A DNA stretch of 64,000 nt from Pseudolabrys sp. (GTDB lineage Bacteria; Pseudomonadota; Alphaproteobacteria; Rhizobiales; Xanthobacteraceae), in assembly GCA_030655215.1 (NCBI GenBank), contig JAURVZ010000035.1, forward strand, positions 62,001 through 126,000. Direction: 5' to 3'. Positions within the stretch are counted from its first letter, which is position 1. The number at the start of each line of letters is the position of its first letter. The notes beneath the pieces were generated by a model, which ran no database searches, had not been told where the DNA came from, and saw only the letters and a list, made by a program, of their open reading frames with translations. This document shows, piece after piece, positions 1-8,841 of this stretch. The position numbers and the translations under genes were made by a program.

Positions 1-1436
1 TCGGCCTCCGGCAGCAACGGCGGTAACGGCGCGGCGGCGAGTTCGGCGGCCGGCGGCAGGACCGGCGGCAGCAGCGGACCGCCGGCCTTGAGCGCGGCCT
101 CGCGCGCCTCCTGCCGGGCCTGCTTGGCGAGGCGGCGACGCTCGCGGCCGCGCGACAGCGCCGCCTTGAGCGTGTCCTTCGGCGTGCGCGCCCAATACAG
201 CCCCTGCGCGATCGTCGCGCCGATCCGGCCGCCCGTCCAGACCAATTCGTAAGGCGCAAACAGCCGCCAGGTCTGGTCATTGTCGACAATGCCGCGGGCG
301 ATCAGTTCGCCGGCCATGGCCGTGGTGTTGAGGCCGTGGCCACCGAAGCCGCTGGCCAGCCAGACGCCGTCATCAATGGCGCCGATCTGCGGCATGCGGT
401 GAATGGTGCGGCCTAAGGTGCCGCGCCACAGATGCGCGACTTCGACCGGGCCGAGGTCCGGGTAATTGCGCCTGATGTCGGCGACCAGCGCCTTGCGGAA
501 TTTCTGCGGGTCGGCCTGCCAGACGCGCATGCGGCCGGACCATTGCAAGCGATTGCCGTCGACGATGCGATAATGATTGTCGGCGCGGTTGGTGTCGCTG
601 ACAGCGCCTTTGTAGCGGACGAGGTCGTGCAGCTTGTCGCCGAGCGGCTCGGTGACCATGACGTAAGTGGTCACCGGCAACAAAGTGGCGGCGACCTTCG
701 GCATCAAGGGCCCGAGCTGCACATTGCCGGCGAGCACGACATGCATGGCGCGCAAGCGGCCATTCGGCGTGACGATGCGCTTGCGCACGCCAGCCGCATC
801 GATCGACAGCGCCGGTGTTTCCTCGAAGATGCGGGCGCCGGCGTTTTCGGCCAGCGCAGCCAAGCCGAGCGCGTAATTCAGCGGATGGATGTGGAAGGCG
901 TTGCGGAAGTGCACGGCGTTGAAGTAGCGCCGGTTGACGAGTTGCGCGCGCACCTGCTCCGTCGTCCACATCTCGGCATCAGCGCCGATCCAGCGCAGAC
1001 GTTCGACCGCGGAGCGCGTCTCGTGTGCATTGTCGGTCTTTTCGACATGCAGCCAGCCATCGGTCTTACCCACGCCTTGCATATTATTGTCGTCGATGGT
1101 GCGGCGGACATAGTCGAGCCCCTGCTCCGACAGCGCCCAAAGCTGCTTGGTGTGATCCAGCCCTATGCGCTCGATCATGTTGTCGATGCTCTCGGCAAAG
1201 CCCGGCAGCACGAAGCCGGTGTTGCGGCCCGATGCCGCGGAAGCGACGCTTGAGCCTTCCAGCACGACCATCGACCAGCCGCGTTTGGCGATCTCACGGG
1301 CGACCGTCAGGCCGGCCAGGCCTGCGCCGATGACGCAAACGTCCACGTCGAGGTCGTAATTCAGACGCTCACGCTGGGGATGGGCGATGCGCGTCGCCTC
1401 GTACCAGGTTGGCGCTGTGGTAGTGTCGTCCGTCAT
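1..1436 (-). CDS. FAD-dependent oxidoreductase, DadA/glycine oxidase family (3' end outside window)
   Basis: The reading frame is open from ATG at 1436 to the window edge, giving 478 codons without a stop, so the C-terminus is missing. Near residue 35 there is a dinucleotide-binding GxGxxG motif (CVIGAGLAGL) followed by a long DAO-type fold, and a C-terminal GFGGHGLNTT segment typical of the FAD-contacting end of D-amino-acid/glycine oxidases. Family members deaminate amino acids or sarcosine-like amines in the cytoplasm; the substrate cannot be read here. Beyond about residue 430 the protein continues into an Arg/Ala-rich then Pro/Ala-rich tail, which is unusual for the family. It is divergent from sixA, with about 110 bases between the starts. 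Confidence 0.85.
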   Translation of the reverse strand, partial: MTDDTTTAPTWYEATRIAHPQRERLNYDLDVDVCVIGAGLAGLTVAREIAKRGWSMVVLEGSSVASAASGRNTGFVLPGFAESIDNMIERIGLDHTKQLWALSEQGLDYVRRTIDDNNMQGVGKTDGWLHVEKTDNAHETRSAVERLRWIGADAEMWTTEQVRAQLVNRRYFNAVHFRNAFHIHPLNYALGLAALAENAGARIFEETPALSIDAAGVRKRIVTPNGRLRAMHVVLAGNVQLGPLMPKVAATLLPVTTYVMVTEPLGDKLHDLVRYKGAVSDTNRADNHYRIVDGNRLQWSGRMRVWQADPQKFRKALVADIRRNYPDLGPVEVAHLWRGTLGRTIHRMPQIGAIDDGVWLASGFGGHGLNTTAMAGELIARGIVDNDQTWRLFAPYELVWTGGRIGATIAQGLYWARTPKDTLKAALSRGRERRRLAKQARQEAREAALKAGGPLLPPVLPPAAELAAAPLPPLLPEA

Positions 1437-1546
1437 CGCGGCCCGTCAGTTGCGTCATAATGCGGCGGTACACATGGTAGTGTGCCGGAGATTCGAAATC
1501 GACGGCCACCCCTAGCATTTCGTCACTCTTGCACGCGAATCCCATC

Positions 1547-2074
1547 ATGCGCCGACTTTTGCTGCTCCGACACGCCAAGACCGAGACCGCTTTGCCGGGC
1601 AAGGACGACCTCGGCCGCGTGCTGGTCGAGCGCGGCCGCGACGATGCGGCGCGGATGGGCGCCTATATGGCCAGCCATTCGCTGGTTCCGGACAGCGTCA
1701 TCCTGTCACCGGCGGCGCGCAGCCAGCAGACCTGGCAGCATATGGCCGGCACGATGAAGCAGGCGCCGGGGGCGAAGACGCTTGACCAGATTTACGATGC
1801 CACCTCGGACGATATCTTCGAGGCGGTGGTGGCGACGCCGGCGAGCGTCAATTCGCTGCTCATTGTCGGGCACAATCCCGGCATCCATGAAGCCGCTTTG
1901 ATGCTGATTGCTTCCGGCAATATCGACGCGCGCGAACTGGTGCGCGAAGGCATGCCGACCACCGGGCTGGTGATCATCGACTTCGCTTTCGATGAATGGA
2001 GCAAGGTGCATCCGCAGTCGGGGCGGCTGGAACGCTTCGTCACGCCGAAGGCGCTCGACCCGGCGTCACGCTAG
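1547..2074 (+). CDS. sixA: SixA-type histidine phosphatase
   Basis: This 175-residue protein belongs to the histidine phosphatase (RHG) superfamily. The N-terminal LLLLRHAKTE motif carries the catalytic His, and VGHNPGIHE around residue 110 supplies the second active-site His. SixA proteins dephosphorylate phosphohistidine on Hpt domains or on nitrogen-PTS proteins; which partner applies here is unknown. An in-frame TTG lies six codons upstream, but the ATG at 1547 is preferred because it puts the RHG motif at the very N-terminus as in the family. The gene ends convergently with the next one, overlapping by 4 bases. A stand-alone Hpt protein is encoded at 18549-18905, but a functional link is only speculation. 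Confidence 0.88.
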   Translation: MRRLLLLRHAKTETALPGKDDLGRVLVERGRDDAARMGAYMASHSLVPDSVILSPAARSQQTWQHMAGTMKQAPGAKTLDQIYDATSDDIFEAVVATPASVNSLLIVGHNPGIHEAALMLIASGNIDARELVREGMPTTGLVIIDFAFDEWSKVHPQSGRLERFVTPKALDPASR

Positions 2075-2661
2075 CCTTTCGGCAGTAGCACATCCGGCGG
2101 CGCGTCGGCCGTGTAGGTCGCCGGCCGGTTGCGCTGGAAGAAATTTCCGCCGTGCCAGAGCAGCAGGCCGAGGAACGCAGCGATGAAGGCCGCGCCGGCC
2201 CAGGCGCCGGTTTGCAGCGCGCGAAAAATCATGAAGGCGAAGCCGAGCGCCACGGCAACGAAGATCAGCAGACCCGGCCAGTAAGCCAGCGGGCTGCGGC
2301 CCTGCTCGAAGCGCACCGGCATGCCGGCGAGCCGCCGATGCAGTTCAATCACGAAAGCCGAATAGGCCTGGTCCTGCCGCTCCTGCTCGACCATGCTTTT
2401 CCATGACGCCGAGACGGCCTTGAGTTTGGCGCCGTCCGCCCAGATTTCCATGATGTAGCGCTGCGTCTGCATGCTGACCGGCTTGTAGGAAAGCCGTATG
2501 CGGCGGATGTCCCGATACAGCACATGTCCGGAGCGGCGGCCGTTTTCCCAGTCCAGTCCATCCGCGGTCAGATGAAACTTCCACGCCGCGCCCATCATGG
2601 ACGGCCGATAGCTATAGCTCTCGGTATCGATGGCGGGTTGCTTGTCGGGAACCTCAGTCAT
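2071..2661 (-). CDS. conserved hypothetical membrane protein
   Basis: The 196-residue protein has a soluble N-terminal half (to about residue 120) rich in beta-prone segments, then two hydrophobic helices at about 127-147 and 152-169, and a short polar tail. The N-terminal half resembles PH-like membrane-associated domains in general character (alternating aromatic strands such as the stretch near residues 25-75), but I cannot assign a family. It starts with ATG at 2661, and its 3' end overlaps the sixA stop by 4 bases. It is divergent from the coiled-coil gene at 2871. No function is proposed. Confidence 0.75.
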   Translation of the reverse strand: MTEVPDKQPAIDTESYSYRPSMMGAAWKFHLTADGLDWENGRRSGHVLYRDIRRIRLSYKPVSMQTQRYIMEIWADGAKLKAVSASWKSMVEQERQDQAYSAFVIELHRRLAGMPVRFEQGRSPLAYWPGLLIFVAVALGFAFMIFRALQTGAWAGAAFIAAFLGLLLWHGGNFFQRNRPATYTADAPPDVLLPKG

Positions 2662-2870
2662 GCGCGAGGTCTAACGTAATTTGACGGGAAATGCCCGCGA
2701 AATGCGGGGTATCAGAGTGCTGCAGCGTTAACCATGATCGCGGTCAGCCCCGCCATTTGCCTCAGCATCGGGATACCCGCTGTTCCAATCGTCAAAGGTT
2801 TATAATACCTTAATGATGCAGACGTGGCATATGTGGACGTCTTGTTCAGCGTTGGTTTGGAGAGTGCGTC

Positions 2871-4337
2871 ATGGCGAAGTTGTCGGATATTTTTGGCCGC
2901 AAGGGCGAGTTCGGCACTGACCGGTTCGCACCGCAGCCGGCAAACGAAGCCCGCCCCGCGCAAGGCGAACACTTCTCCGATGTCGGTTCGCGCATGGGCG
3001 AAGAGAACGAAGCGCTGCGCAATCTCCTGAGCGACACCGGCCGCAAGATCGAAGAGCTCGACGAACTCAAGCAAGCCTTCGACAAGATCGTCGCGCCGTT
3101 CAACTCGACGCTGCGCGCGCTTGAAATTGAAAAGTCGCAGACGCTCGGCCTCACCGGCATGCTGTCTGAATCACGCGCGTCCTACGACACGCTGCGCACC
3201 GAATTCTACCAGGTTGAACGCAAGGCAACCGCGCTGGAAGCCGAAGCTGAAAAGCTGCGCGAAGATCTCGAACTCGCCCGCGAGTCAGCGCGCGGCCTGG
3301 AAAGCACCCGCATCGAACTGCTCGACAGCGTGTCGGCCCGCGCCGCGCAGATCACCGAACTCGAGCGTCAGCTGGCCCAGGAAACCTCGCAGCGCCGTTC
3401 GCTTGGCGAATCCCGCCGCACCGCGCAGGACCAGCTCGATGCCAGCGAGAAGCGCATTGTCGAACTGGAAGGCGAACTCGCCGCGGCGCAGGAGAAGCTG
3501 GCGCTGCTCGATGACGAGAAGACATCGCTGCAGTCGGCAATCGACCAGGCGATGAACGAGACCGGCCGCCTCACCCGCCGCCTCACCGAATCCGAAAACA
3601 CCCTCACCGCGACTCGCGCCCAGCTCGGCAAGGTCGAGGCGAGCTTCGCCGACGCCTATGGCGACCGCGGCCGGCTCTCCGCCGCGCTCGATGAATCGAA
3701 AGAACAGCATCAGGCCGAACGCAACAGCCTGAACATGCGCCTCGACGCTTTGGTGTCGCGCGCCGCCACCGCTGAGCGCCTGCTGGCCGAAGCACGGCAG
3801 AACCTGCTCGCCCGCACCGAGGAAGTGCGCGCCTTCGACCGCAAGTCGGTGGAAGCGACCATTTCGCGCAACAACGCCGAGAAGCGTCTGGCGCAGATCG
3901 AAGCGTCGAATGAGCAGCGCGAGCGCCAGATCAAGGATCTCGAACAGGCCCGCGTTGCGCTGACCGAGCGCAACAATGCGATGACCAAGACGCTGAAGGT
4001 GCGTGAAACGGCCCTCTCCCGCGCTGATGAGAAGATCGCGGCGCTCACCGAGCGCAACGGCCATCTCGAAGCCGACGTTCAGGTTAGCCGCACCAACATC
4101 GAAAAGCGCGTCGAGGATTTGAACTCGGCCTTGCAGCGCGAGCGCATGGAACGCGCCGTTGTCGAAGGCGCGCTGGAAGCCGCACGCAAGGACAATTCGC
4201 GCCTGCAGAGCGAAGTCGCCTCGCTGCGCTCGACCTTGCGCCGCGGCGCACCGCTTGTTGAGGCGGCGCCGGAACCGCAGCCTGTCGCGGAACAGATCGA
4301 AGAACCGATCGAACTCGAGATGAAACTCCGGTCTTAG
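2871..4337 (+). CDS. long coiled-coil protein, crescentin-like (copy 1)
   Basis: The 488-residue protein is almost entirely heptad-rich coiled coil (about residues 45-460). It has a short basic head (MAKLSDIFGRK), charged Glu/Arg/Ala composition, no signal peptide or membrane helix, and a Pro/Glu-rich tail. It is clearly paralogous to the protein at 7154-8674: both share the head pattern MxK..(I/L)F.RK, an ENEALRNLL-like motif near residue 45, a KIEELDELK-like motif, and the VVEGALEA.RKD motif near the end. The architecture matches intermediate-filament-like proteins such as Caulobacter crescentin, but that is an inference from architecture, not an alignment. A hairpin plus T-run at 4405-4438 terminates transcription. 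It could instead be a generic cytoskeletal or partition-associated scaffold. Confidence 0.8.
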   Translation: MAKLSDIFGRKGEFGTDRFAPQPANEARPAQGEHFSDVGSRMGEENEALRNLLSDTGRKIEELDELKQAFDKIVAPFNSTLRALEIEKSQTLGLTGMLSESRASYDTLRTEFYQVERKATALEAEAEKLREDLELARESARGLESTRIELLDSVSARAAQITELERQLAQETSQRRSLGESRRTAQDQLDASEKRIVELEGELAAAQEKLALLDDEKTSLQSAIDQAMNETGRLTRRLTESENTLTATRAQLGKVEASFADAYGDRGRLSAALDESKEQHQAERNSLNMRLDALVSRAATAERLLAEARQNLLARTEEVRAFDRKSVEATISRNNAEKRLAQIEASNEQRERQIKDLEQARVALTERNNAMTKTLKVRETALSRADEKIAALTERNGHLEADVQVSRTNIEKRVEDLNSALQRERMERAVVEGALEAARKDNSRLQSEVASLRSTLRRGAPLVEAAPEPQPVAEQIEEPIELEMKLRS

Positions 4338-4404
4338 TTTTTTCGGTTCCATTGCGCAGGTTCCCCTGCGCGACTTCGCCACACTTTCACCTTTGTCATA
4401 TTCG

Positions 4405-4438
4405 GAACGCGGGGCGCAGGCTCCGCGTTCTTTCTTTA
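4405..4438 (+). terminator. Rho-independent terminator of coiled-coil gene 1
   Basis: The arms GAACGCGG (4405-4412) and CCGCGTTC (4423-4430) pair perfectly and are followed by TTTCTTT. The hairpin lies 68 bases after the stop codon. Confidence 0.8.
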
Positions 4439-4497
4439 TGCGGTGCGCATCGCGCCGCGGATTATTCGCATTTGAAACATGAAGGAGAAATTCTCCA

Positions 4498-5052
4498 ATG
4501 ATGAAACGTAGTTTGACAGCTGCCGCGCTCGCCGTTGTTCTCGCAGCGCCAGCTTTCGCGCAGACCGCAACGCCACCCGCCGCCGCCACCACGACTCCGG
4601 CGACGACCAGTTCGACGGCCACGCCGGCTGTCAGCGGCGACAAGTTCGTTGCCACGCAGGCGACAACCGACTGGCGCGCCTCGAAGCTGATCGGCGCGAC
4701 TGTCTATGGCTCGGACAATGCCTCGATCGGTGAAGTCAATGACGTGATCCTGGCCAGCGACGGCAAGGTGAACGGCGTGGTCATCGGTGTTGGCGGCTTC
4801 CTTGGCGTCGGCGAGAAGAATGTCGCTGTGTCGTTCGACAAGCTGACCGTCAACCGCAAGCCGGACTCGGCCGCGATCGACAAGATCACCGTTGCGTTCA
4901 GCAAGGAAGAACTGAAGGGCGCGCCGACCTTCGCCTATTATGATCCGGCGCCGAAGCCGGCGACCACTGGCTCGGCCACGGGTGAGCGCCCGCGCGGCAT
5001 GGCGCCGATGGGCGGTGCTGGTGCCCCGGCCCCAAGCGCTCCCGCCAAATAA
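4498..5052 (+). CDS. secreted PRC-barrel domain protein
   Basis: The 184-residue protein has a Sec signal peptide (residues 1-22, cleavage after PAFA-Q), a Thr/Pro/Ala-rich linker to about residue 55, then a PRC-barrel-like domain (about 62-140). Typical barrel motifs are visible, for example LIGATVYG, IGEVNDVIL and VNGVVIGVGGFLGVGEKNV. The C-terminus is low-complexity Pro/Gly/Ala. Secreted PRC-barrel proteins are common in Hyphomicrobiales and are thought to act in the periplasm, often without known ligands. GGAG at 4484-4487 serves as ribosome-binding site for one of two adjacent ATGs (4498 or 4501). It is followed by a strong terminator. Confidence 0.88.
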   Translation: MMKRSLTAAALAVVLAAPAFAQTATPPAAATTTPATTSSTATPAVSGDKFVATQATTDWRASKLIGATVYGSDNASIGEVNDVILASDGKVNGVVIGVGGFLGVGEKNVAVSFDKLTVNRKPDSAAIDKITVAFSKEELKGAPTFAYYDPAPKPATTGSATGERPRGMAPMGGAGAPAPSAPAK

Positions 5053-5085
5053 CTTGGCGTAACGACGCTTGATTGAAAACATGTG

Positions 5086-5119
5086 GCGCCCGGCTGTACT
5101 GCCGGGCGTCATTTTTTTA
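5086..5119 (+). terminator. Rho-independent terminator after PRC-barrel gene
   Basis: The stem GCGCCCGGC (5086-5094) pairs with GCCGGGCGT (5101-5109) around a 6-base loop. A seven-T run follows at 5112-5118. Confidence 0.88.
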
Positions 5120-5132
5120 TGCGCGTTTGAAA

Positions 5133-5393
5133 TCAGACCTTGGGAGCGTCGGACTTTTCGCCCTCGCCGCCCGACAGATCGTCATAGCCGTGACGGCTGG
5201 AATAAAACACCAGCGCCATGAGTCCGCCGCCAACCGCGAGCGAGACGGCGACACCACCGGCGAGCGCGACATACCCGTAGAACGGAATGTCGATCGTGAC
5301 GGCGTCGAAATGGGTCCAGGCCGAGGCTGCAAACCACAGCGACACGCCAAGAAGGGCGAAGAGCGGGATGATCCACCAGAGTGCTTTTTGCAT
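5133..5393 (-). CDS. small two-helix membrane protein
   Basis: This 86-residue protein has two hydrophobic segments (about residues 5-25 and 40-65) joined by a short polar loop, and an acidic C-terminal tail (DDLSGGEGEKSDAPKV). I recognise no named family. It is coded on the opposite strand to its neighbours and lies between a terminator and a divergent methyltransferase gene, so it is probably its own transcription unit. The clean hydrophobicity pattern and high-G+C third codon positions support real coding. Confidence 0.7.
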   Translation of the reverse strand: MQKALWWIIPLFALLGVSLWFAASAWTHFDAVTIDIPFYGYVALAGGVAVSLAVGGGLMALVFYSSRHGYDDLSGGEGEKSDAPKV

Positions 5394-5526
5394 GCCGCTG
5401 ATATAGGCGTTTGCCTAAAGATTGTCACCGCGTTTACGCGCTGGATAGATTGGACACTTTGTCCGGGGGCCCGGTTTCGCGGCCGCTTCGGACGCGCTAT
5501 GACAGCGCCAGCCAAAAGGAAGCGCC

Positions 5527-6282
5527 ATGAACAAAACGCTGTCGCAAGAACAGTTCGGCAAGAACTCCGCGCATTATCTTACCTCGACACCGCACGCCAC
5601 CGGCAAGAGCCTGCAGCGGCTGGTCGACCTGACGCAGCCGCAGAAAAACTGGCGCGTGCTCGACATCGCCACCGGCGGCGGCCATGTCGCCTATACGTTT
5701 GCGCCGCATGTCGCGCGCGTCTGGGCGACCGACATCACGCAAGAGATGCTCGACATGGTCAAGGCCGAAGCGGCCAAGCGCGGGCTCGATAATCTGCGCA
5801 CGACTTACGCCAAGGCGGAGACGCTGCCGTTTGAAGATGAGAGCTTCGATCTCGTCACCTGCCGCATCGCACCGCATCACTTCGACTCCATTCCGGATTA
5901 TTTGTCCGAGACACATCGCGTGCTGAAGACCGGCGGCACTTTCGCGGTGGTCGACAATGTCGTGCCGGCAGGTCCGGTCGGCGATTACGTCAATGCCTTT
6001 GAGCGGCTGCGCGACCCGAGCCATTTGCGCGCCTGGACGATGGAGGAATGGCGCGCGGCGATCACGAATACCGGCTTTGGCATCACGCACGAAGAAGAGT
6101 TGCGCAAGCCGATGGAATTCAAGAGCTGGGCGGCGCGCTATGACGCCATCATGAAGCGGCTGTTGAGCGCGATGCTGACGCAGACAACGCCGGAGGTGAA
6201 GGCGTTCCTCGAGCCGCAGGGCGATGGCGAGGCGCTGACGTTCCGGCTGACGGAAGGGTTGTTTATGGCGCGGCGCGATTAG
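5527..6282 (+). CDS. class I SAM-dependent methyltransferase (UbiE/Methyltransf_11 type)
   Basis: The 251-residue protein has a Rossmann-like SAM-binding core. Motif I is VLDIATGGGHVAYTFA (about residues 44-60), the acidic end of beta-2 is ATDITQEML, motif II is LPFEDESFDLVTCRIAPHHF, and the post-motif is VLKTGGTFAVVDNV. It resembles the family of methyltransferases acting on small molecules or quinone precursors, but the lack of neighbours from such pathways leaves the substrate open. Upstream AAGGAAGCGCC provides a ribosome-binding site. It is convergent with the small secreted gene at 6381 and shares a bidirectional terminator with it. Confidence 0.88.
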   Translation: MNKTLSQEQFGKNSAHYLTSTPHATGKSLQRLVDLTQPQKNWRVLDIATGGGHVAYTFAPHVARVWATDITQEMLDMVKAEAAKRGLDNLRTTYAKAETLPFEDESFDLVTCRIAPHHFDSIPDYLSETHRVLKTGGTFAVVDNVVPAGPVGDYVNAFERLRDPSHLRAWTMEEWRAAITNTGFGITHEEELRKPMEFKSWAARYDAIMKRLLSAMLTQTTPEVKAFLEPQGDGEALTFRLTEGLFMARRD

Positions 6283-6312
6283 GACGCTCGCGCCTCAGGG
6301 TGACGGACAAAA

Positions 6313-6348
6313 AAACGCCGGCGCCGAATTCAATCGGCACCGGCGTTT
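6313..6348. terminator. bidirectional Rho-independent terminator
   Basis: A 15-base stem (6313-6327 with 6334-6348, one mismatch, 6-base loop) begins with AAA and ends with TTT. It lies between convergent genes and so can act on both strands. Confidence 0.85.
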
Positions 6349-6380
6349 CTATTCAAACCAGGAAGTGTCGCTAAGAGCGA

Positions 6381-6827
6381 CTACTTCTTCGCCACGCGAC
6401 GGTGGTGACGCTTATGCGGAGCCGGCGCAACGCCACCTTCCCACTGCGGGTTGTTGTTGTAGGCTTCGTTCACCAGCCAGCCGCCGATGATCGGCAGCAC
6501 GCACGAACCGACCAGGACGTGGCCTTCGCGCATGGTGAGCGGACGCTTGACCAGCGCGGTCGCAACCATCGGCGAGACGGCGGCGCAGCCGAGCGTGGTG
6601 GCGGCATAGGCGCCGAGGCTGGTCAGGCCGCTGCCGTTATCCCAGCGCCAACGCCAGTCATTGATCGCGAAGTAGGCAACGGTCGCGGCAGCGCCGGTGA
6701 CGATCGCGGCCGTCTTGATCTCTTTCGAGATGTGGCCGCGGTGATGACGTCCACCGGCTTCCGCGGTCGGCATCGTGAAGGCAAAGGCCGCGATCAGGGC
6801 GGCGGCCAGCGCAAGGTGACGTTTCAT
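6381..6827 (-). CDS. small exported/membrane hypothetical protein
   Basis: The 148-residue protein starts at ATG 6827 (GGAGAA about 9 bases upstream) rather than at the longer in-frame ATG at 6869, because the shorter form begins with a clean Sec signal peptide (MKRHLALAAALIAAFAF, cleavage near AEA-GG). The mature part holds a His-rich patch, a WRWRWDNGSG motif and two to three Gly/Ala-rich hydrophobic segments with two Cys (LGCAAV, VGSCVL), then a basic His-rich tail. Such proteins are frequent hypotheticals in Bradyrhizobium relatives. The function is unknown, and it probably resides in the envelope. Confidence 0.72.
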   Translation of the reverse strand: MKRHLALAAALIAAFAFTMPTAEAGGRHHRGHISKEIKTAAIVTGAAATVAYFAINDWRWRWDNGSGLTSLGAYAATTLGCAAVSPMVATALVKRPLTMREGHVLVGSCVLPIIGGWLVNEAYNNNPQWEGGVAPAPHKRHHRRVAKK

Positions 6828-7048
6828 CGCAAAATTCTCCCGAGAGTGCATAAATCTGGAATCGCGCATGACTTGTCCCCTTCCCGGGTTCCCAAGTCGA
6901 GACGCGGCTTACCTCTGTGCGCCAGTTATTAACAGGGCAAAATTTGCCGGTTGGCGATTCAAGGTTACCCAAAACAGGCGTCAGAACAGCACGGTACTGA
7001 AGCGACAACACACTGATACCGCACGCAAATTTAGCGACTTCCTTATCA

Positions 7049-7063
7049 TTAACGAGGCGTTAA
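7049..7063. promoter_or_regulatory. predicted CtrA binding site
   Basis: TTAA at 7049-7052 and TTAA at 7060-7063 are separated by exactly seven bases and followed by CC, which matches the CtrA full consensus TTAA-N7-TTAA. The site lies about 90 bases upstream of coiled-coil gene 2. Confidence 0.55.
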
Positions 7064-7153
7064 CCTCACGCCGTTCATATTCCGTTAGGATAGTTCAACA
7101 TGTGATTCTGCGTCGCATCGGCCGGGCGGATCGGCGTTCAAAGGGATCACGTT

Positions 7154-8674
7154 ATGAGCAAATTTGGGGGCCTGTTTGCCCGCAAGTCGTCGAGCCTGCT
7201 GGATACGTTGGCTGAACCGTCGCCAACCGGCGTGACGCCCTTCCCCGGCACGACGGCGCCTGCCGCCAGGCAGACGATTGCTCCGCTCTCTGCTCCCCTT
7301 GCCGCTGCTCCCGTTACTGCTGCACCTGCCGACAATGTTCTGGAGCTTGACGAGGAGTTGTTCTCGACCCTCGGCGCCCAGGTCGGCAATGACAACGAAA
7401 CACTGCGCAACTTGTTGCTTGATGCCAATGCCAAGATCGGCGAGTTGGATGCCATCAAGGCTGCGGTCGGCAAGCTGGCCGATCCGGTCGGCAAGGCCTT
7501 GCGCGCTTACGAGACCGAGAAATCGGAAAAGCTCAGCCTGCAAACGGTGCTGAACAATACGCGCACCGCCTACGGCAAGCTGCGCAATGAAATTGCCGAT
7601 ATCGAGAAGAAGGCCGCGCTGTCCGAACAGGAATGCAGCGCGCTGCGCCAGGAGCTGAGCTCGACGCAGAGCCTGCTGCGCACCGTTGAAGCGACCAAGT
7701 CCGAGATTTCCATCGACATCGCCGCCCGCCGCGCCCAGATCGCCGATCTCGAAGGCCGCCTGACGCAGGAGACCGGGGAGACCGCCGCCTTGCGCGCCGA
7801 AAACACCCGGCTCGACGAGCGCCTCACCGCCATGAACAAGCGCGTCATTGCGCTCGAGTCCGACCTCAACGGCGCGCGCCAGCGCCTGCTAATGGCCGAT
7901 GACGAGAAGCGCGTGCAACAGGCGACGCTCGACCGGCTCAGCGCCGACGGCGCCAAGCTGACGCGCAAGCTGACCGAAACCGAAGCAGCCTTGAGCGCCA
8001 CGCAAGGCCGGTTGCGTCATGTCGAAGGCAACTTCGCCGAGGTCAACAATGAGCGTGCCCGCCTGGTCAGCGCGCTCGACGAAAGCAATGAGCGGCACGA
8101 GCACGAACTGAACAGCCAGCGCATGCGCTTCGACGCGCTGCAGGCGCGCGCTTCCGCCACCGACAATCTGCTCGGCGAAGCCCGCGACCACCTGCTCGCC
8201 CGCGCCGAAGAGATCCGCGACTTCGACCGCCGTCTGCACGACGTTACCAATGAGCGCGACAACCTGCAGGCGCGCGTCTCTGGTTTAGACGCCGACCGCA
8301 TTCGCCGCGAATCCGAGATCAAGGAAATGGATCAGTCGCGCTCGACCCTGATGGAACGCAGCGGCGCGCTGACCCGCGCCTATGCCGCCAAGGAAGCCGC
8401 TCTGGCCCGCGCCGAAGACGGCGTCGCCGCGCTCAGTGGCCAGCTCGACCAGCTGACCCGCGAACGCACGCACGACAAGATGCTGGCCGAACAGGCGATC
8501 GAGGAACTGAAAGCGGCCCTTCAGCGCGAAAAGCTCGACCGCGCTGTGGTCGAAGGTGCGCTGGAAGCCGGCCGCAAGGACTTCGCCCGCGTCATGCGCG
8601 AGGTGATGAGCCTGCAGCGCGTGCAGCAGGCGGCGGAAGAACCGGCACCGCTGAACGCCGCCAACGCGGCCTGA
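7154..8674 (+). CDS. long coiled-coil protein, crescentin-like (copy 2)
   Basis: The 506-residue protein has a basic head (MSKFGGLFARK), then a Pro/Ala-rich linker of about 45 residues absent from copy 1, then continuous heptad-type coiled coil to about residue 490. It shares with the protein at 2871-4337 a NETLRNLL motif, KIGELD, the ETEKSEKLSL region and the near C-terminal VVEGALEAGRKDF. GGGA at 7144-7147 precedes the ATG. A perfect CtrA-type site at 7049 suggests cell-cycle control, which would fit a cytoskeletal or polar role. The crescentin link is inferred from architecture, and homologs are often mislabelled as partition or Smc-like proteins. Confidence 0.8.
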   Translation: MSKFGGLFARKSSSLLDTLAEPSPTGVTPFPGTTAPAARQTIAPLSAPLAAAPVTAAPADNVLELDEELFSTLGAQVGNDNETLRNLLLDANAKIGELDAIKAAVGKLADPVGKALRAYETEKSEKLSLQTVLNNTRTAYGKLRNEIADIEKKAALSEQECSALRQELSSTQSLLRTVEATKSEISIDIAARRAQIADLEGRLTQETGETAALRAENTRLDERLTAMNKRVIALESDLNGARQRLLMADDEKRVQQATLDRLSADGAKLTRKLTETEAALSATQGRLRHVEGNFAEVNNERARLVSALDESNERHEHELNSQRMRFDALQARASATDNLLGEARDHLLARAEEIRDFDRRLHDVTNERDNLQARVSGLDADRIRRESEIKEMDQSRSTLMERSGALTRAYAAKEAALARAEDGVAALSGQLDQLTRERTHDKMLAEQAIEELKAALQREKLDRAVVEGALEAGRKDFARVMREVMSLQRVQQAAEEPAPLNAANAA

Positions 8675-8704
8675 TTGCTCGCTTTTCAGGCCTGGAACGA
8701 CAGC

Positions 8705-8736
8705 ATCGCCGGGCGCAAAAACCCGGCGATTTTTTG
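8705..8736 (+). terminator. Rho-independent terminator of coiled-coil gene 2
   Basis: The stem ATCGCCGGG (8705-8713) pairs perfectly with CCCGGCGAT (8722-8730) and is followed by a six-T run. Confidence 0.9.
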
Positions 8737-8841
8737 TGTAATTTAGCTGGAAACCTTTTTACGCCTTGTCGATTGACGAAGACGCGGCGCAAGGCCGCAC
8801 TTCTTAGGCTCCGGCGTATGCGGGGCGTACGCTTGAGTTCG

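Noticed and set aside
3285-4655. 456-codon open frame antisense to coiled-coil gene 1
   Set aside because: It is the reverse-strand shadow of heptad-repeat codons and extends into a signal-peptide gene without its own start site.
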